From: RGIG4608 sp045643885
GTDB taxonomy: Bacteria; Bacillota; Clostridia; Oscillospirales; CAG-272
Length of the DNA stretch: 55,288 bases
Direction of reading: 5' to 3'
Assembly: GCA_045643885.1 (NCBI GenBank)
Contig: JAZRFY010000010.1
Location: 1 to 55,288, forward strand
A program made the translations under genes and the position numbers. Every line of letters starts with the position of its first letter. Position 1 is the stretch's first letter. The notes below the pieces were generated by a model, which worked only from the letters and a program-made list of their open reading frames with translations, had not been told where the DNA came from and searched no databases. Of this stretch, positions 24,149-32,620 are shown piece after piece.

Positions 24149-24595
24149 TTATTTCTTTTTCATAAGCTCCTTAATTTCCTTAAGGAATGTGTCAACGTCC
24201 TTGAATTCTCTATAAACGGATGCGAAACGAACGTATGCAACCTGGTCGCGTTCCTTAAGCTTCAGCATTACCATTTCACCGATTTCCTTGGTGCTGATAT
24301 CGTTGCGCATGCTGTTGTGGAGCTCCATCTCGATCTCGTTAACGATACCCTCGGGATCAACTGGACGCTTATGGCATGATTTGATAATTCCGGAAAGAAG
24401 CTTGTTGCGATCGAACATCTCCTTATCACCGTTCTTCTTTACAACGAATATCTGTGTTTCTTCAATCGTTTCAAAGGTGGTAAATCTCTTTTGACATTCA
24501 AGACACTCGCGACGGCGACGGATGCTTGAACCATCGGCTGAAGGTCTTGAATCTATTACTTTACTGTCAAAATATCCACATTTAGGGCATCTCAT
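24149..24595 (-). CDS. nrdR: NrdR transcriptional repressor of ribonucleotide reductase genes, 148 aa
   Basis: Start set at ATG 24595, the usual MRCPKCG N terminus; a TTG eight codons earlier has no better site. The N-terminal zinc ribbon has two CxxC pairs (CPKC and CLEC), followed by the RRRRECLECQKRFTTFE segment, and the ATP-cone covers about residues 45-135. NrdR binds NrdR boxes at nrd promoters in response to the dATP/ATP ratio. No nrd gene lies in the window. Confidence 0.95.
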   Translation of the reverse strand: MRCPKCGYFDSKVIDSRPSADGSSIRRRRECLECQKRFTTFETIEETQIFVVKKNGDKEMFDRNKLLSGIIKSCHKRPVDPEGIVNEIEMELHNSMRNDISTKEIGEMVMLKLKERDQVAYVRFASVYREFKDVDTFLKEIKELMKKK

Positions 24596-24668
24596 ATGTT
24601 TTTTCTCGCTTTCGGTCAAATAGTTTAACTAATCATACCACATAACGAGGATTTTGTAAAGATATTTT

Positions 24669-24908
24669 TTAAACCCTTTCCTTGTTAAAATCCGAAAGAA
24701 TGTCTGATAAGGTGTGTGGCTCGGTAAGACCTTGTGCAATCTCGTCAAAAAGTGCGATGGCAGTTTCCTTCTTTGCCTTTATGCTCCCACAGGAAAAATC
24801 CATTTTACTCTGCGCGATAATGACGTAGTGATTGCGATAAAAATTGGACTTTAAGAGCTTATAGCAAAATTCATTTTCACAGGTTCTTTTTATCAAAGTG
24901 AAATCCAT
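24669..24908 (-). CDS. small unknown cytosolic protein, 79 aa
   Basis: ATG at 24908 after GGGGGGAGAG; longer in-frame starts have no site. Short alpha/beta protein (MDFTLIKRTCENEFCYKLLK.. ending ..LSDILSDFNKERV). It resembles small domain-of-unknown-function proteins (possibly DUF6514) widespread in Clostridia; that name is a recollection of pattern, not a search result. Confidence 0.7.
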   Translation of the reverse strand: MDFTLIKRTCENEFCYKLLKSNFYRNHYVIIAQSKMDFSCGSIKAKKETAIALFDEIAQGLTEPHTLSDILSDFNKERV

Positions 24909-25026
24909 ATCTCTCCCCCCTTCATACATAATGATAGCACTTTTTCCATATAAAAACATATTTGTTTTTTGTGGCAAAAATGCGCATTTTCTTCCATTTA
25001 ATTCCAGTTTTTCAAATAATTTTGCA

Positions 25027-25055
25027 TTGATTGAAGAAAGATAAGAATGTATAAT
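25027..25055 (+). promoter_or_regulatory. promoter of the small membrane gene at 25084
   Basis: TTGATT (25027-25032), 17-base spacer, TATAAT (25050-25055). Confidence 0.65.
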
Positions 25056-25083
25056 TATATCAATCCCAAAATGGAGGCAGGCT

Positions 25084-25335
25084 ATGAAGAAAATATTCCA
25101 CTATATAAACACGATGTACCGTCCGTCATTTATTGTTCTGACAATAGGGCTTACGATAATTTCAATAGCCCTCACTCTTCTTGCCGTATCGTTAAGAGCT
25201 GAAATGTTGGCAGGAGAAACCGACGTCATCTACCGATACCCCAAAATGATAGAGGAGGTAGTTTTAAGAGCTGCGATATTTCTCCCTCCCGTATTTCTTA
25301 TAGACTTAAACGAGAGAAAAAAGAAAGCTGACTGA
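25084..25335 (+). CDS. small two-helix membrane protein, 83 aa
   Basis: ATG at 25084 after GGAGGC. Membrane helices at about residues 16-38 and 60-74, charged C-terminal tail (NERKKKAD). Unknown function. Its stop codon lies inside the terminator hairpin. Confidence 0.7.
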   Translation: MKKIFHYINTMYRPSFIVLTIGLTIISIALTLLAVSLRAEMLAGETDVIYRYPKMIEEVVLRAAIFLPPVFLIDLNERKKKAD

Positions 25336-25354
25336 AAAGTCAGCTTTCTTTTTT
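25320..25354. terminator. bidirectional terminator
   Basis: 14-bp stem (25320-25333 with 25338-25351) and T on both strands; ends the gene at 25084 and the minus-strand gene at 25354. Confidence 0.85.
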
Positions 25355-25527
25355 CAAAATGCAGTCATCTTTTGCATAGCACATCCAACGTTATGCACAG
25401 TTTTTACCACCTTTTTGATCATTCTTCTACGGCGTGCTGCCTTGGTATTGGTGAGCATTCCACCAATTACGGAAACTACCATAACACCTGCAACTGCCGA
25501 AAGGATAAGCCCCATATTATTTCTCAT
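25354..25527 (-). CDS. 57-residue small membrane protein
   Basis: ATG at 25527 follows GGGGAGGAC. One membrane helix (about residues 5-25, GLILSAVAGVMVVSVIGGML) is followed by a strongly basic stretch (KAARRRRMIKKVVK) and ends CAMQKMTAF. Small proteins of this form, Gly-rich helix plus Arg/Lys stretch, occur in many Clostridia; role unknown. Confidence 0.65.
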   Translation of the reverse strand: MRNNMGLILSAVAGVMVVSVIGGMLTNTKAARRRRMIKKVVKTVHNVGCAMQKMTAF

Positions 25528-25579
25528 AAGTCCTCCCCTTTTTTATTTGGTGTTACTATTTTTTCCATTTTGCGCGATT

Positions 25580-25942
25580 TTATTCACCGTTTTGAATTTT
25601 CATTTTACAAGCTATTGTGTTAAGAGCAGATAATTTTACTCTGCCCACCGTTCTGATTGAAACTCCGATAAGCTTCGCACAGATTTCAAGCGTATGCCCC
25701 TTAACATAATACTGATAAAGAAACATTCTCTCGCGTGCATCCTCAACGGAAAGAATCATCGCTCTTATCGAATACATCTGCGCATGGATGGTCGTCTCAT
25801 CCAATTCATCGTCTTCACTAAAATGTCTTTTGTACGAGCGCGACGATCGCAAAATACTGTTCATTCTTCTGTATTCACGCAAAAGCCTGTCAGCTTGTAT
25901 GCGTGAGGTGTCACAGCTCTGTTCAATAAAACTACCTTCCAT
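25580..25942 (-). CDS. sigma-region-4-like helix-turn-helix protein, 120 aa
   Basis: ATG at 25942 after AAAGGATG (a start three codons earlier is also possible). The C terminus (LYQYYVKGHTLEICAKLIGVS.. ..TVGRVKLSALNTIA) is a helix-turn-helix like sigma region 4. The N-terminal half is helical with an Arg-rich stretch. No region 2, so likely an accessory regulator. A LexA-box-like palindrome lies 42 bases upstream. Confidence 0.65.
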   Translation of the reverse strand: MEGSFIEQSCDTSRIQADRLLREYRRMNSILRSSRSYKRHFSEDDELDETTIHAQMYSIRAMILSVEDARERMFLYQYYVKGHTLEICAKLIGVSIRTVGRVKLSALNTIACKMKIQNGE

Positions 25943-25983
25943 TAAAATCATCCTTTCTTTAATAAAATAAAAGCCGCTTATCA

Positions 25984-25997
25984 AGAACAATTGTTCG
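25984..25997. promoter_or_regulatory. LexA-box-like palindrome 1
   Basis: AGAACAATTGTTCG matches the Gram-positive SOS box form CGAAC-N4-GTTCG at all but one base. Confidence 0.4.
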
Positions 25998-26022
25998 TTG
26001 TCGAGGTTTAGAAAAAGCTCCG

Positions 26023-26280
26023 TCACCAGAGCAAATCAAAAAATTCCTTCACCGAATTACACTCCAGATAATCAAGAAGCTCAGAGGGGATGAGCTCGCG
26101 AGCGCAATCAGGACAAAGATTTCTTCCGTTATATTCGTAATGACCGTCATTTTTATACACGTACGATTCACATAAATAGCATTCACCTGCTCTGTCACCC
26201 AAAGAGATCAGCCTTCCTTCAAACGACGGACAAGCCGACGGACAAGCGTATTGCTTGCAATAGTCGCAAATAATTATCAC
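26023..26280 (-). CDS. zinc-ribbon protein, 85 aa, unusual start
   Basis: Cysteines are arranged as CDYCKQYACPSAC, CYLCES and CPDC, suggesting two zinc sites, followed by an acidic helical tail. The only standard start is GTG at 26280, which lies directly against its AAAGGA sequence; ATT or ATA codons two to four positions later have better spacing. Function unknown; located upstream of the sigma-like gene on the same strand. Confidence 0.65.
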   Translation of the reverse strand: MIIICDYCKQYACPSACPSFEGRLISLGDRAGECYLCESYVYKNDGHYEYNGRNLCPDCARELIPSELLDYLECNSVKEFFDLLW

Positions 26281-26297
26281 TCCTTTGCCATTTTGAC

Positions 26298-26326
26298 TTG
26301 AAATTTAAATAAAAATGTTGTATAAT
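26298..26326 (+). promoter_or_regulatory. promoter of the ABC-F gene
   Basis: TTGAAA (26298-26303), 17-base spacer, TATAAT (26321-26326). A small hairpin GAGGT-GTTA-ACCTC follows in the leader. Confidence 0.75.
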
Positions 26327-26362
26327 AGTCGAGGTGTTAACCTCAAGGCAGGAGAGAAACAA

Positions 26363-26376
26363 CGAACATTTGTTCT
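26363..26376. promoter_or_regulatory. LexA-box-like palindrome 2
   Basis: CGAACATTTGTTCT, one base off CGAAC-N4-GTTCG, about 40 bases after the -10 of the ABC-F promoter. Confidence 0.4.
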
Positions 26377-26457
26377 TGTTATGAATTATATACCATTCCT
26401 TCCCTTTTGTCAAGAGAGTTTTACAAATATTTTAATTTTTCAGAAAGGTGATGCCAT

Positions 26458-28389
26458 ATGCTTGCAATTACGGTCAACGACCTCGGCGTTTCGTTCGGAG
26501 CTAAGGACATATTCAAAAAAATAAGCTTTGCGCTTGAGGAAAACGATAAGCTTGGCATTATCGGCACTAACGGCTGCGGCAAGAGTACACTTTTCAAGGT
26601 CATCTTGGGTGAGCTTGAGCCAACAAACGGAAACGTTTTCATCGCAAAGAACAAAAGCGTCGGCATTCTTACACAGGACTGTGCCTTTGAGGTAAGTGAC
26701 CTTGTTGGAAGAACTGCTCTTGAACAAATGTATGCTGCATTCCCCGAGCTTATCCACATGGAAGAAAAGCTTGCGACACTCGAGGAAAGAATGGCAAACG
26801 AGAAAAACGCGGAGGAGCACATTCGTTTGAGTGGTGAGTATCACGACCTCTATACACGTTTTTCGGAAAACGGCGGTCTTGACTACAAGAGTCGTTGTGC
26901 ATCCATCCTTTTGAAAATGGGATTTGAGGAACGCTCCCTCTCACTTGACGTTTCCCTGCTCTCAGGAGGACAAAGAACCCGTCTTGCTCTTTCAAAGCAG
27001 CTTTGCCGTGAGCCGGACCTTCTCCTTCTCGACGAGCCGACAAACCACCTTGATATTGAAACCGTCCAGGTTCTTGAAAGTTATATAAAAAGCTATAAAA
27101 AGTGCGTTCTCATCATCTCGCACGACCGTTATTTCCTTGACCAGGTGACAAACAAGACACTCGCGATGGAATTCGGCGAGGCAAAGCTCTATAACGGAAA
27201 CTATACTCAAAGCATGAAGCAAAGAGAGATTGACCGTGATATTGCCGAAAAGCACTATATAAATCAGCAGCGCGAAATAGCGCGTCAAGAGGCGTATATC
27301 GCACAGCAGCGCGCGTGGAATCGCGAAAGAAATATCGTGGCTGCCGAGAGCAGACAAAAGATGCTTGACAAAATGGTCAAGCTCGAACGACCAAAGGAAG
27401 CTCCAAAACCCGTAAAGATCCAATTCCGTCAGTCCATTCCAAGTGGAAACGAGGTTTTGAGAGTGAACGGTCTTGCAAAATCCTTTGGCGAAAAAAAGCT
27501 CTTTGAGGACGTTGATTTCCTAATCAAAAAGGGTGAAAGAGTCTTTCTCATCGGCAAAAACGGATGTGGAAAATCCACTCTTATGAAAATGCTCGTTGGT
27601 GAGATGGATGCTACCTCAGGATTTATCGAGGCAGGATATAACGTTGAGATCGGCTATTTCGATCAGCAAAATCAAAACCTCACCGACTCAAACACTGTCC
27701 TTGACGAGCTTTGGAATGCATATCCAGATATGCGCGAATTTGAAATAAGAAGCGCACTTGCAAGATTCAGATTCAATGCTGACGATTGCGAAAAGACGGT
27801 CTCCGTCCTTTCGGGTGGTGAAAGAGCAAGACTCACACTTGCAAAGCTCATTCTTTCCCCCATGAATCTCCTTCTTCTTGACGAGCCGACAAACCACCTT
27901 GACATTATGTCGCGCGAGGCACTCGAAAAAGCACTCGATGAATTTGGTGGAACGATACTCATCGTCAGTCACGACCGTTATCTTGTCAACAAGCTCGCAA
28001 CGAGAGTTATCGAGATAGATAACGAGCAGACCACGGGTAAGTATTATATCGACTATCCCGTTTGGAGTGTTGGCAACGCGTTTGCGGAATATATGAACCA
28101 TAAGGCAACCCATACTCTTGCCCCCGTTCAAATGGCTGAAGAGAAAACTGCCACTGCTCAAAAAGAAGATTTCATGGCTCGCAAAAAGCAGGCATCCGAT
28201 GCCCGTCGCGAGCAAAAGCGTATAGAAAACCTCAAAAAAGAGCAAGAAAAGATTGAAAAAGAGCTCGAGCAAATCGAAATCGACCTCTTTGGTGAAGCTG
28301 CAACGGACTATAAAAAGGCCGCCGAGCTTACTGCCCGTCAATCCGAGCTTGAAGAAAGACTCCTTGAAATCTATGAGGAGCTTGAATAA
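26458..28389 (+). CDS. ABC-F family ATPase, 643 aa
   Basis: ATG at 26458 after AAAGGTGA. Two ABC domains without membrane segments: Walker A GTNGCGKST (near residue 38) and GKNGCGKST (near 367), signatures LSGGQ and LSGGE, and the duplicated LLLLDEPTNHLDI. A charged linker joins the halves, and a Lys/Glu coiled coil forms the last 80 residues. ABC-F proteins act on the ribosome in translation control or antibiotic protection. Coiled coil and size suggest the Uup/YdiF-like housekeeping branch rather than a dedicated resistance factor, but this cannot be settled here. Monocistronic. Confidence 0.93.
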   Translation: MLAITVNDLGVSFGAKDIFKKISFALEENDKLGIIGTNGCGKSTLFKVILGELEPTNGNVFIAKNKSVGILTQDCAFEVSDLVGRTALEQMYAAFPELIHMEEKLATLEERMANEKNAEEHIRLSGEYHDLYTRFSENGGLDYKSRCASILLKMGFEERSLSLDVSLLSGGQRTRLALSKQLCREPDLLLLDEPTNHLDIETVQVLESYIKSYKKCVLIISHDRYFLDQVTNKTLAMEFGEAKLYNGNYTQSMKQREIDRDIAEKHYINQQREIARQEAYIAQQRAWNRERNIVAAESRQKMLDKMVKLERPKEAPKPVKIQFRQSIPSGNEVLRVNGLAKSFGEKKLFEDVDFLIKKGERVFLIGKNGCGKSTLMKMLVGEMDATSGFIEAGYNVEIGYFDQQNQNLTDSNTVLDELWNAYPDMREFEIRSALARFRFNADDCEKTVSVLSGGERARLTLAKLILSPMNLLLLDEPTNHLDIMSREALEKALDEFGGTILIVSHDRYLVNKLATRVIEIDNEQTTGKYYIDYPVWSVGNAFAEYMNHKATHTLAPVQMAEEKTATAQKEDFMARKKQASDARREQKRIENLKKEQEKIEKELEQIEIDLFGEAATDYKKAAELTARQSELEERLLEIYEELE

Positions 28390-28419
28390 TGCTCTGTCAT
28401 AATTCATAAACAAATAAAA

Positions 28420-28459
28420 AGCCCCCTAGTCCAAGCAAGAGACAAGGGGGCTGTTTTTT
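28420..28459 (+). terminator. ABC-F gene terminator
   Basis: 8-bp GC-rich stem (28420-28427 with 28445-28452) followed by GTTTTTT. Confidence 0.85.
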
Positions 28460-28464
28460 AATGC

Positions 28465-28493
28465 TTGACACAGCATATTATATGTGCTAATAT
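28465..28493 (+). promoter_or_regulatory. promoter of the MATE gene
   Basis: TTGACA (28465-28470), 17-base spacer, TAATAT (28488-28493); start of transcription expected near 28500. Confidence 0.8.
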
Positions 28494-28499
28494 ATAAAC

Positions 28500-28702
28500 A
28501 ACTAAATATGTGACACCACGGATGTTAGTTTAACATCTGTTGCGGGTTACTCAAGACAACTGACAAAACTTGGGTAGCACGCCCCACTTTATTTGTGGTG
28601 AAACGTTAGTTTTGTGTGTCCGCAAGCCTTATACACCAATAAGGAAATGTCGCCTTTTTTGTATGTCTAACGCTTGCGGAAATTTCCGCAAGCGTTATTT
28701 TT
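28500..28702 (+). promoter_or_regulatory. structured leader with terminator/antiterminator pair before the MATE gene
   Basis: A 300-base leader separates promoter and gene. It contains GATGTTA/TAACATC, several further pairings, and a perfect 14-bp intrinsic terminator (28669-28682 with 28683-28696, then ATTTTT). The 5' arm of that terminator can instead pair with TCCGCAAGC at 28619-28627, an exact copy of its 3' arm, giving a competing antiterminator. A short frame ATGTCGCC..TAA (28647-28670) ends at the terminator base, and AAGGAGG at 28726-28732 precedes a four-codon TTG frame before the real gene. This looks like attenuation by a ligand or by ribosome stalling. No known riboswitch class is recognised. 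Confidence 0.65.
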
Positions 28703-28805
28703 GTGTCCTATTTAGATTTTATCACAAGGAGGTTATTTTTTGCCCCTTATGTAAATAAGCATCAACAACAAATACATAATCACAAAAGAAAGGAATGTGT
28801 AAAAT

Positions 28806-30131
28806 ATGTTTTCCAAAATCAAACTGTCGCTTAGCAAAATCAATTACAAAATGTATTTTGCACTGTTAGTTTTGGGGCTTGCACCAACAGTATATACCAC
28901 CGTGCGTGTCTTCTTTCTCGGTCAATTACCGGGAGAATGGTCATTCTCCATCGCAGGTCAGCTTTCATGGGTGAATTTGCTCTATGAGATTTTAAACGAA
29001 GCAATCATTTTGCCGTTGTTTTATTTCATGGGCAAAGCAATGGATGACAAGCTAAAGTTTTTAAATTGTGTAAAAACAGGTATGATAATTTCCTTTGTTG
29101 CCTATGCCATTTTGTCCACAACGATTATCGCCTTCACAAACCCGTTACTTCATCTTATGGCAACTGACACAAGCATATTGGAAGCGTCTGCGTCCTATAT
29201 TCGTATCGAAAGCGTTGCAAATATATTCTCTATACTTTCACAATTTGCCCTCGTTGCACTCGTTACTATTAACAAGAGCAAATACCTCTATGCTTTGACA
29301 GGTGCAAAGCTTGTAATGTGCATCATTTCCGACACCTTCCTTGTATCTGCATTGCATATATCGGCAAATCTTGGTATTAACGGAATTGGATATTCCAACA
29401 TAATCGTTAATTTCGTTGTGCTTGGGTTGTCCATCGTCTTTCTTAAAAAGGAAGGAGTCGACCTTTTCAAAAAATCCAAGCTTAGCTTTGCTTGGGCAAA
29501 GAAATTTGCCAAGGTCGGAGGAATTTCAGGCATAGAATCTCTTGTTCGCAACGTTGCTTATATGGTAATGATAGCAAGAATGGTCAACGTTGTGGGTGAG
29601 CAAGGTACATATTGGGTTGCAAATAATTTTATATGGGGTTGGCTTCTTTTGCCCGTCATTCAGCTTGGTGAGCTGATAAAGCAAGAGATTGGAAGCAATA
29701 AAGAACGTATTCGTCAAAACACATTAGGATATTTCACTATTACCGCCATTATTTCAACGTCGTGGTTTATTAGCATTCCAATATGGAAGCCTTTTATGAC
29801 TTACATACTGGGTTTTGATGACGTGGACAAGCTTTTCAGCCTTGTTATGATACTTGTTGGCTTCTATGTTTTATATGCAGTTCAAAATGTGTTTGATTCA
29901 ACCTTTTACGGACTTGGAAAAACAAATTACATGCTTTTTGAATCCGTTATCACCAACACGATTTATTACGGAATCGCATTTGCTTTTTACACTCTTGGAA
30001 TATGGACTCCCACTCTTATAGGTATTGCTCTGCTATTTGGAATAGGCAATGCATTCGACAGCATAGTATCACTGATTGCTTATACGTTCATGCTCAGAAA
30101 AGAGAAAATCAACATTACAAATATTGTATAA
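28806..30131 (+). CDS. MATE-family multidrug exporter, 441 aa
   Basis: ATG at 28806 after AAAGGAAT. About twelve membrane helices in two related halves, as in MATE transporters that expel organic cations or drugs in exchange for Na+ or protons (..GLAPTVYTTVRVFFLGQLPG.. at the first periplasmic loop; ..GYSNIIVNFVVLG.. in the middle). Charged loops are short and the C terminus basic. Monocistronic behind the attenuator-like leader, which suggests induction by a substrate or a translation inhibitor. Substrate unknown. Confidence 0.85.
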   Translation: MFSKIKLSLSKINYKMYFALLVLGLAPTVYTTVRVFFLGQLPGEWSFSIAGQLSWVNLLYEILNEAIILPLFYFMGKAMDDKLKFLNCVKTGMIISFVAYAILSTTIIAFTNPLLHLMATDTSILEASASYIRIESVANIFSILSQFALVALVTINKSKYLYALTGAKLVMCIISDTFLVSALHISANLGINGIGYSNIIVNFVVLGLSIVFLKKEGVDLFKKSKLSFAWAKKFAKVGGISGIESLVRNVAYMVMIARMVNVVGEQGTYWVANNFIWGWLLLPVIQLGELIKQEIGSNKERIRQNTLGYFTITAIISTSWFISIPIWKPFMTYILGFDDVDKLFSLVMILVGFYVLYAVQNVFDSTFYGLGKTNYMLFESVITNTIYYGIAFAFYTLGIWTPTLIGIALLFGIGNAFDSIVSLIAYTFMLRKEKINITNIV

Positions 30132-30136
30132 ACAAA

Positions 30137-30165
30137 AAATCCTCGAAGCAATGCTTCGAGGATTT
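30137..30165. terminator. bidirectional terminator between MATE and cofE-like genes
   Basis: 13-bp stem (30137-30149 with 30153-30165) with A run before and T after. Confidence 0.85.
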
Positions 30166-30171
30166 ATATTT

Positions 30172-31365
30172 TTATTCAGCTGTGTAGTTATCGAAATAAC
30201 CCTGGATCCAAACAATGGGAGTACCCTTATCACCTGAGCCGGATGTAAGGTCACAAAGTGAACCGATAAGGTCGGTGAGCTGACGGGGTGTTGTTCCCTC
30301 GCTTACCATCTTACCCACAAGGTTATCGTCCTTTTGTGTGATTCTTTCCTTGATAGCAGCCTTAAGAGCCTCGCCAGAAAGATCGGCAAAATCGTTATCA
30401 GCAAGATACTTAAGCTTAAGCTCGTTAGGTGTTCCCTCAAGACCGTTTGTATATGCAGGAGAAACTACGGGGTCTGCAAGCTCCCAAATCTTACCTACGG
30501 GATCCTTGAAAGCACCGTCACCGTAAACCATTACCTCAACGTGCTTGCCTGTTGCATCAAAGATTCTCTTCTGAATATCTTCAACAACTGTCTGGCAGTC
30601 TCTGGGGAAGAGCTTAACCTGCTCATCAGTTGCCTTGTTTGAACCAAGAAGGCCGTACTTTTCGTTATATCCGCTACCGTTTACGCTTGAAGAAAGAATA
30701 TCGTCAAGTCCGTAAACAATCTCTGCACCTGCAGCCTTGAGAAGTCTCTTGCTTCTTGCTCTTGTGTGGATATCACAAGTAAGAACGTTCTTTGTATAAG
30801 GAAGAACTGCACGGGGATCGTTTGCAAAGATAATCTCGCAATCTGCACCCTCTGCACGAATGAGCTTTTCATAAAATTCAACGTAGTCAACGCCTGTGAA
30901 ACGATGCTTTTCATAACCGAAAAGTTCTCTGTACTTTTCAAGTGTAAGCACGTCGCTATAGGGGTTAACACCCATTTCGTCAACCTTATCAAGTGAAACA
31001 AGGTGGTTACCAACCTCGTCAGAGGGGTATGAGAGCATCAAAACAATCTTCTTTGCTCCTCTTGCAATACCTGTAAGACAAACTGAAAAACGGTTACGGC
31101 TGAGGATGGGCAAAATAACTGCCATCGTTTCTCCGCCGAATTTTGCCTTGATATCGGTTGCGATATCGTTAACTGTGCAATAGTTACCCTGAGCGCGGGC
31201 AACGATAGCCTCAGTCATTGCGATAACGTCCTTATCTCTTATTTCTATATGCTCCTCTCTTGACGCATCAAGAATGCAAGAAGTCACGATTTCTGCAATA
31301 TTATCACCGCTTCTGATGATGGGGGCTCTGACGCCACGTGAAACTGTACCAATTGTACGACTCAT
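30172..31365 (-). CDS. CofE-like (coenzyme F420-0:glutamate ligase family) protein, 397 aa
   Basis: ATG at 31365 after AGAGGAGA. The N-terminal half has the ligase-family pattern (GTVSRGVRAPIIRSGDNI.., ..DKDVIAMTEAIVARAQGNY.., ..RNRFSVCLTGIARGAKKIV), and the middle contains ..MVYGDGAFKDPVGKIWELAD. True CofE adds glutamate to F420, which Clostridia do not generally make, so this widespread Clostridia paralogue probably joins an amino acid to another acidic substrate. No other F420 gene is near. Single gene with its own promoter. Confidence 0.75.
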   Translation of the reverse strand: MSRTIGTVSRGVRAPIIRSGDNIAEIVTSCILDASREEHIEIRDKDVIAMTEAIVARAQGNYCTVNDIATDIKAKFGGETMAVILPILSRNRFSVCLTGIARGAKKIVLMLSYPSDEVGNHLVSLDKVDEMGVNPYSDVLTLEKYRELFGYEKHRFTGVDYVEFYEKLIRAEGADCEIIFANDPRAVLPYTKNVLTCDIHTRARSKRLLKAAGAEIVYGLDDILSSSVNGSGYNEKYGLLGSNKATDEQVKLFPRDCQTVVEDIQKRIFDATGKHVEVMVYGDGAFKDPVGKIWELADPVVSPAYTNGLEGTPNELKLKYLADNDFADLSGEALKAAIKERITQKDDNLVGKMVSEGTTPRQLTDLIGSLCDLTSGSGDKGTPIVWIQGYFDNYTAE

Positions 31366-31401
31366 AATAATTCTCCTCTTATAGTCGGATTTAATAAAAA
31401 A

Positions 31402-31430
31402 AGTATATCACTATTTTTTTGTTTTGTAAA
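31402..31430 (-). promoter_or_regulatory. promoter of the cofE-like gene
   Basis: On the minus strand TTTACA (31430-31425), 17-base spacer, TATACT (31407-31402). Confidence 0.65.
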
Positions 31431-31468
31431 GTTATTTTGGACAAAAATTTTTGATTTTATGTAAAAAA

Positions 31469-32602
31469 TTAAGGCTTTAAGGCATTGAATATGGCAACCA
31501 TATCGTGAATAGGATTAGCCGCAGCAGGCCATTCAGCTCTTTCTGCCTTTGCTGTGACAAGCACGAATTTTTCACCGGTTGAATCATTTTCAATATATGA
31601 AACAAGGCAATATCCTGCCAGGTCCTCAAGTCCCGATTTTGCAGCAATCAATGTGTATCCGTTAATCACTGTTTCGGGAGTTACATAAAGATTATCAAGT
31701 GTTTTTGAAAGTGTACTGTGGAAATAGCTTATATCGTCATGAAGGTCATAATAATGTCTTATTCCGGAAAAAAACGACTTGGCATATTCGTTTTCCATAG
31801 CGTATGCCATTATCGCTGCCATATCGCGGCAGGTGGTTTGATTGCCCTCGGCATCCATACCGATAGCACCGCCGAAATGAGTGTTTTTGAGTCCTATCTG
31901 CTTTGCCTTTTCATTCATAAGTGAAGCAAACTCACTCATTGTAACGCCAAGATAGTCAAGAAGGCAGGTCACGGAATCGGAGCCTGAGCAATATGATATG
32001 CCGTAAAGCAAATCTCTTACAGTGTAGCTGGTTATTCCGTATTCGGTCTTTGCATAAGACATTCCCGCAGTTGATGAGCCACTTGGAATAGTCTTAAGTA
32101 TCTTATCAGTCACGGTGTACTCGTCGTCAAGATTCTCAATGTAATCGAGCGCCGTAATGATAGTCATTACCTTTGTCATAGATGCGGGGTATATCTTTTC
32201 ATCAGCATTTTTATGACCTATGGTCGACATATCGTCAACGCTGATAAGTATCGCATAATCCGAGCTCAATGCAAGAGAGCCAAGTCCTGTGCCACCCTTG
32301 TTTGCAACAAATTGCTTTTTGGTAGTGTTTGTTACGTAGGGATAAACCTTCTCGGGATCCTTTATGATCGGTCTGTTATTTGTCGATGCAGCAGTGAAAA
32401 TTTCATTCCATGAGGGAAATGAAAAATCATTTGCAAACACGCAAAAGAACACGGTGGTTACTATCAAAAGAAGCAATATCGCGCCTATTACGGCAAGTGA
32501 GGACATGTGCTTATCGTCGATAAATGACGAGGTAACGTATCTGTTGCCTGCCCCACTGTTGGAACTTTGCATTCGTCCTCTGTTATAATCGTTATAATTC
32601 AT
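31469..32602 (-). CDS. D-alanyl-D-alanine carboxypeptidase (penicillin-binding, S11 type), 377 aa
   Basis: ATG at 32602 after GGAGAC. One N-terminal membrane helix (about residues 35-57) holds an extracytoplasmic S11 domain. Catalytic SxxK is SMTK (S141, K144). The second motif reads SGS (206-208) where SGN is usual, and the third is KSG (322-324) in place of KTG. It lacks the C-terminal beta domain of DacA. It should trim the terminal D-Ala of peptidoglycan stem peptides. It lies 18 bases after the uracil-DNA glycosylase gene on the same strand. Confidence 0.85.
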   Translation of the reverse strand: MNYNDYNRGRMQSSNSGAGNRYVTSSFIDDKHMSSLAVIGAILLLLIVTTVFFCVFANDFSFPSWNEIFTAASTNNRPIIKDPEKVYPYVTNTTKKQFVANKGGTGLGSLALSSDYAILISVDDMSTIGHKNADEKIYPASMTKVMTIITALDYIENLDDEYTVTDKILKTIPSGSSTAGMSYAKTEYGITSYTVRDLLYGISYCSGSDSVTCLLDYLGVTMSEFASLMNEKAKQIGLKNTHFGGAIGMDAEGNQTTCRDMAAIMAYAMENEYAKSFFSGIRHYYDLHDDISYFHSTLSKTLDNLYVTPETVINGYTLIAAKSGLEDLAGYCLVSYIENDSTGEKFVLVTAKAERAEWPAAANPIHDMVAIFNALKP

Positions 32603-32620
32603 TAAAAACAGTCTCCAAAA

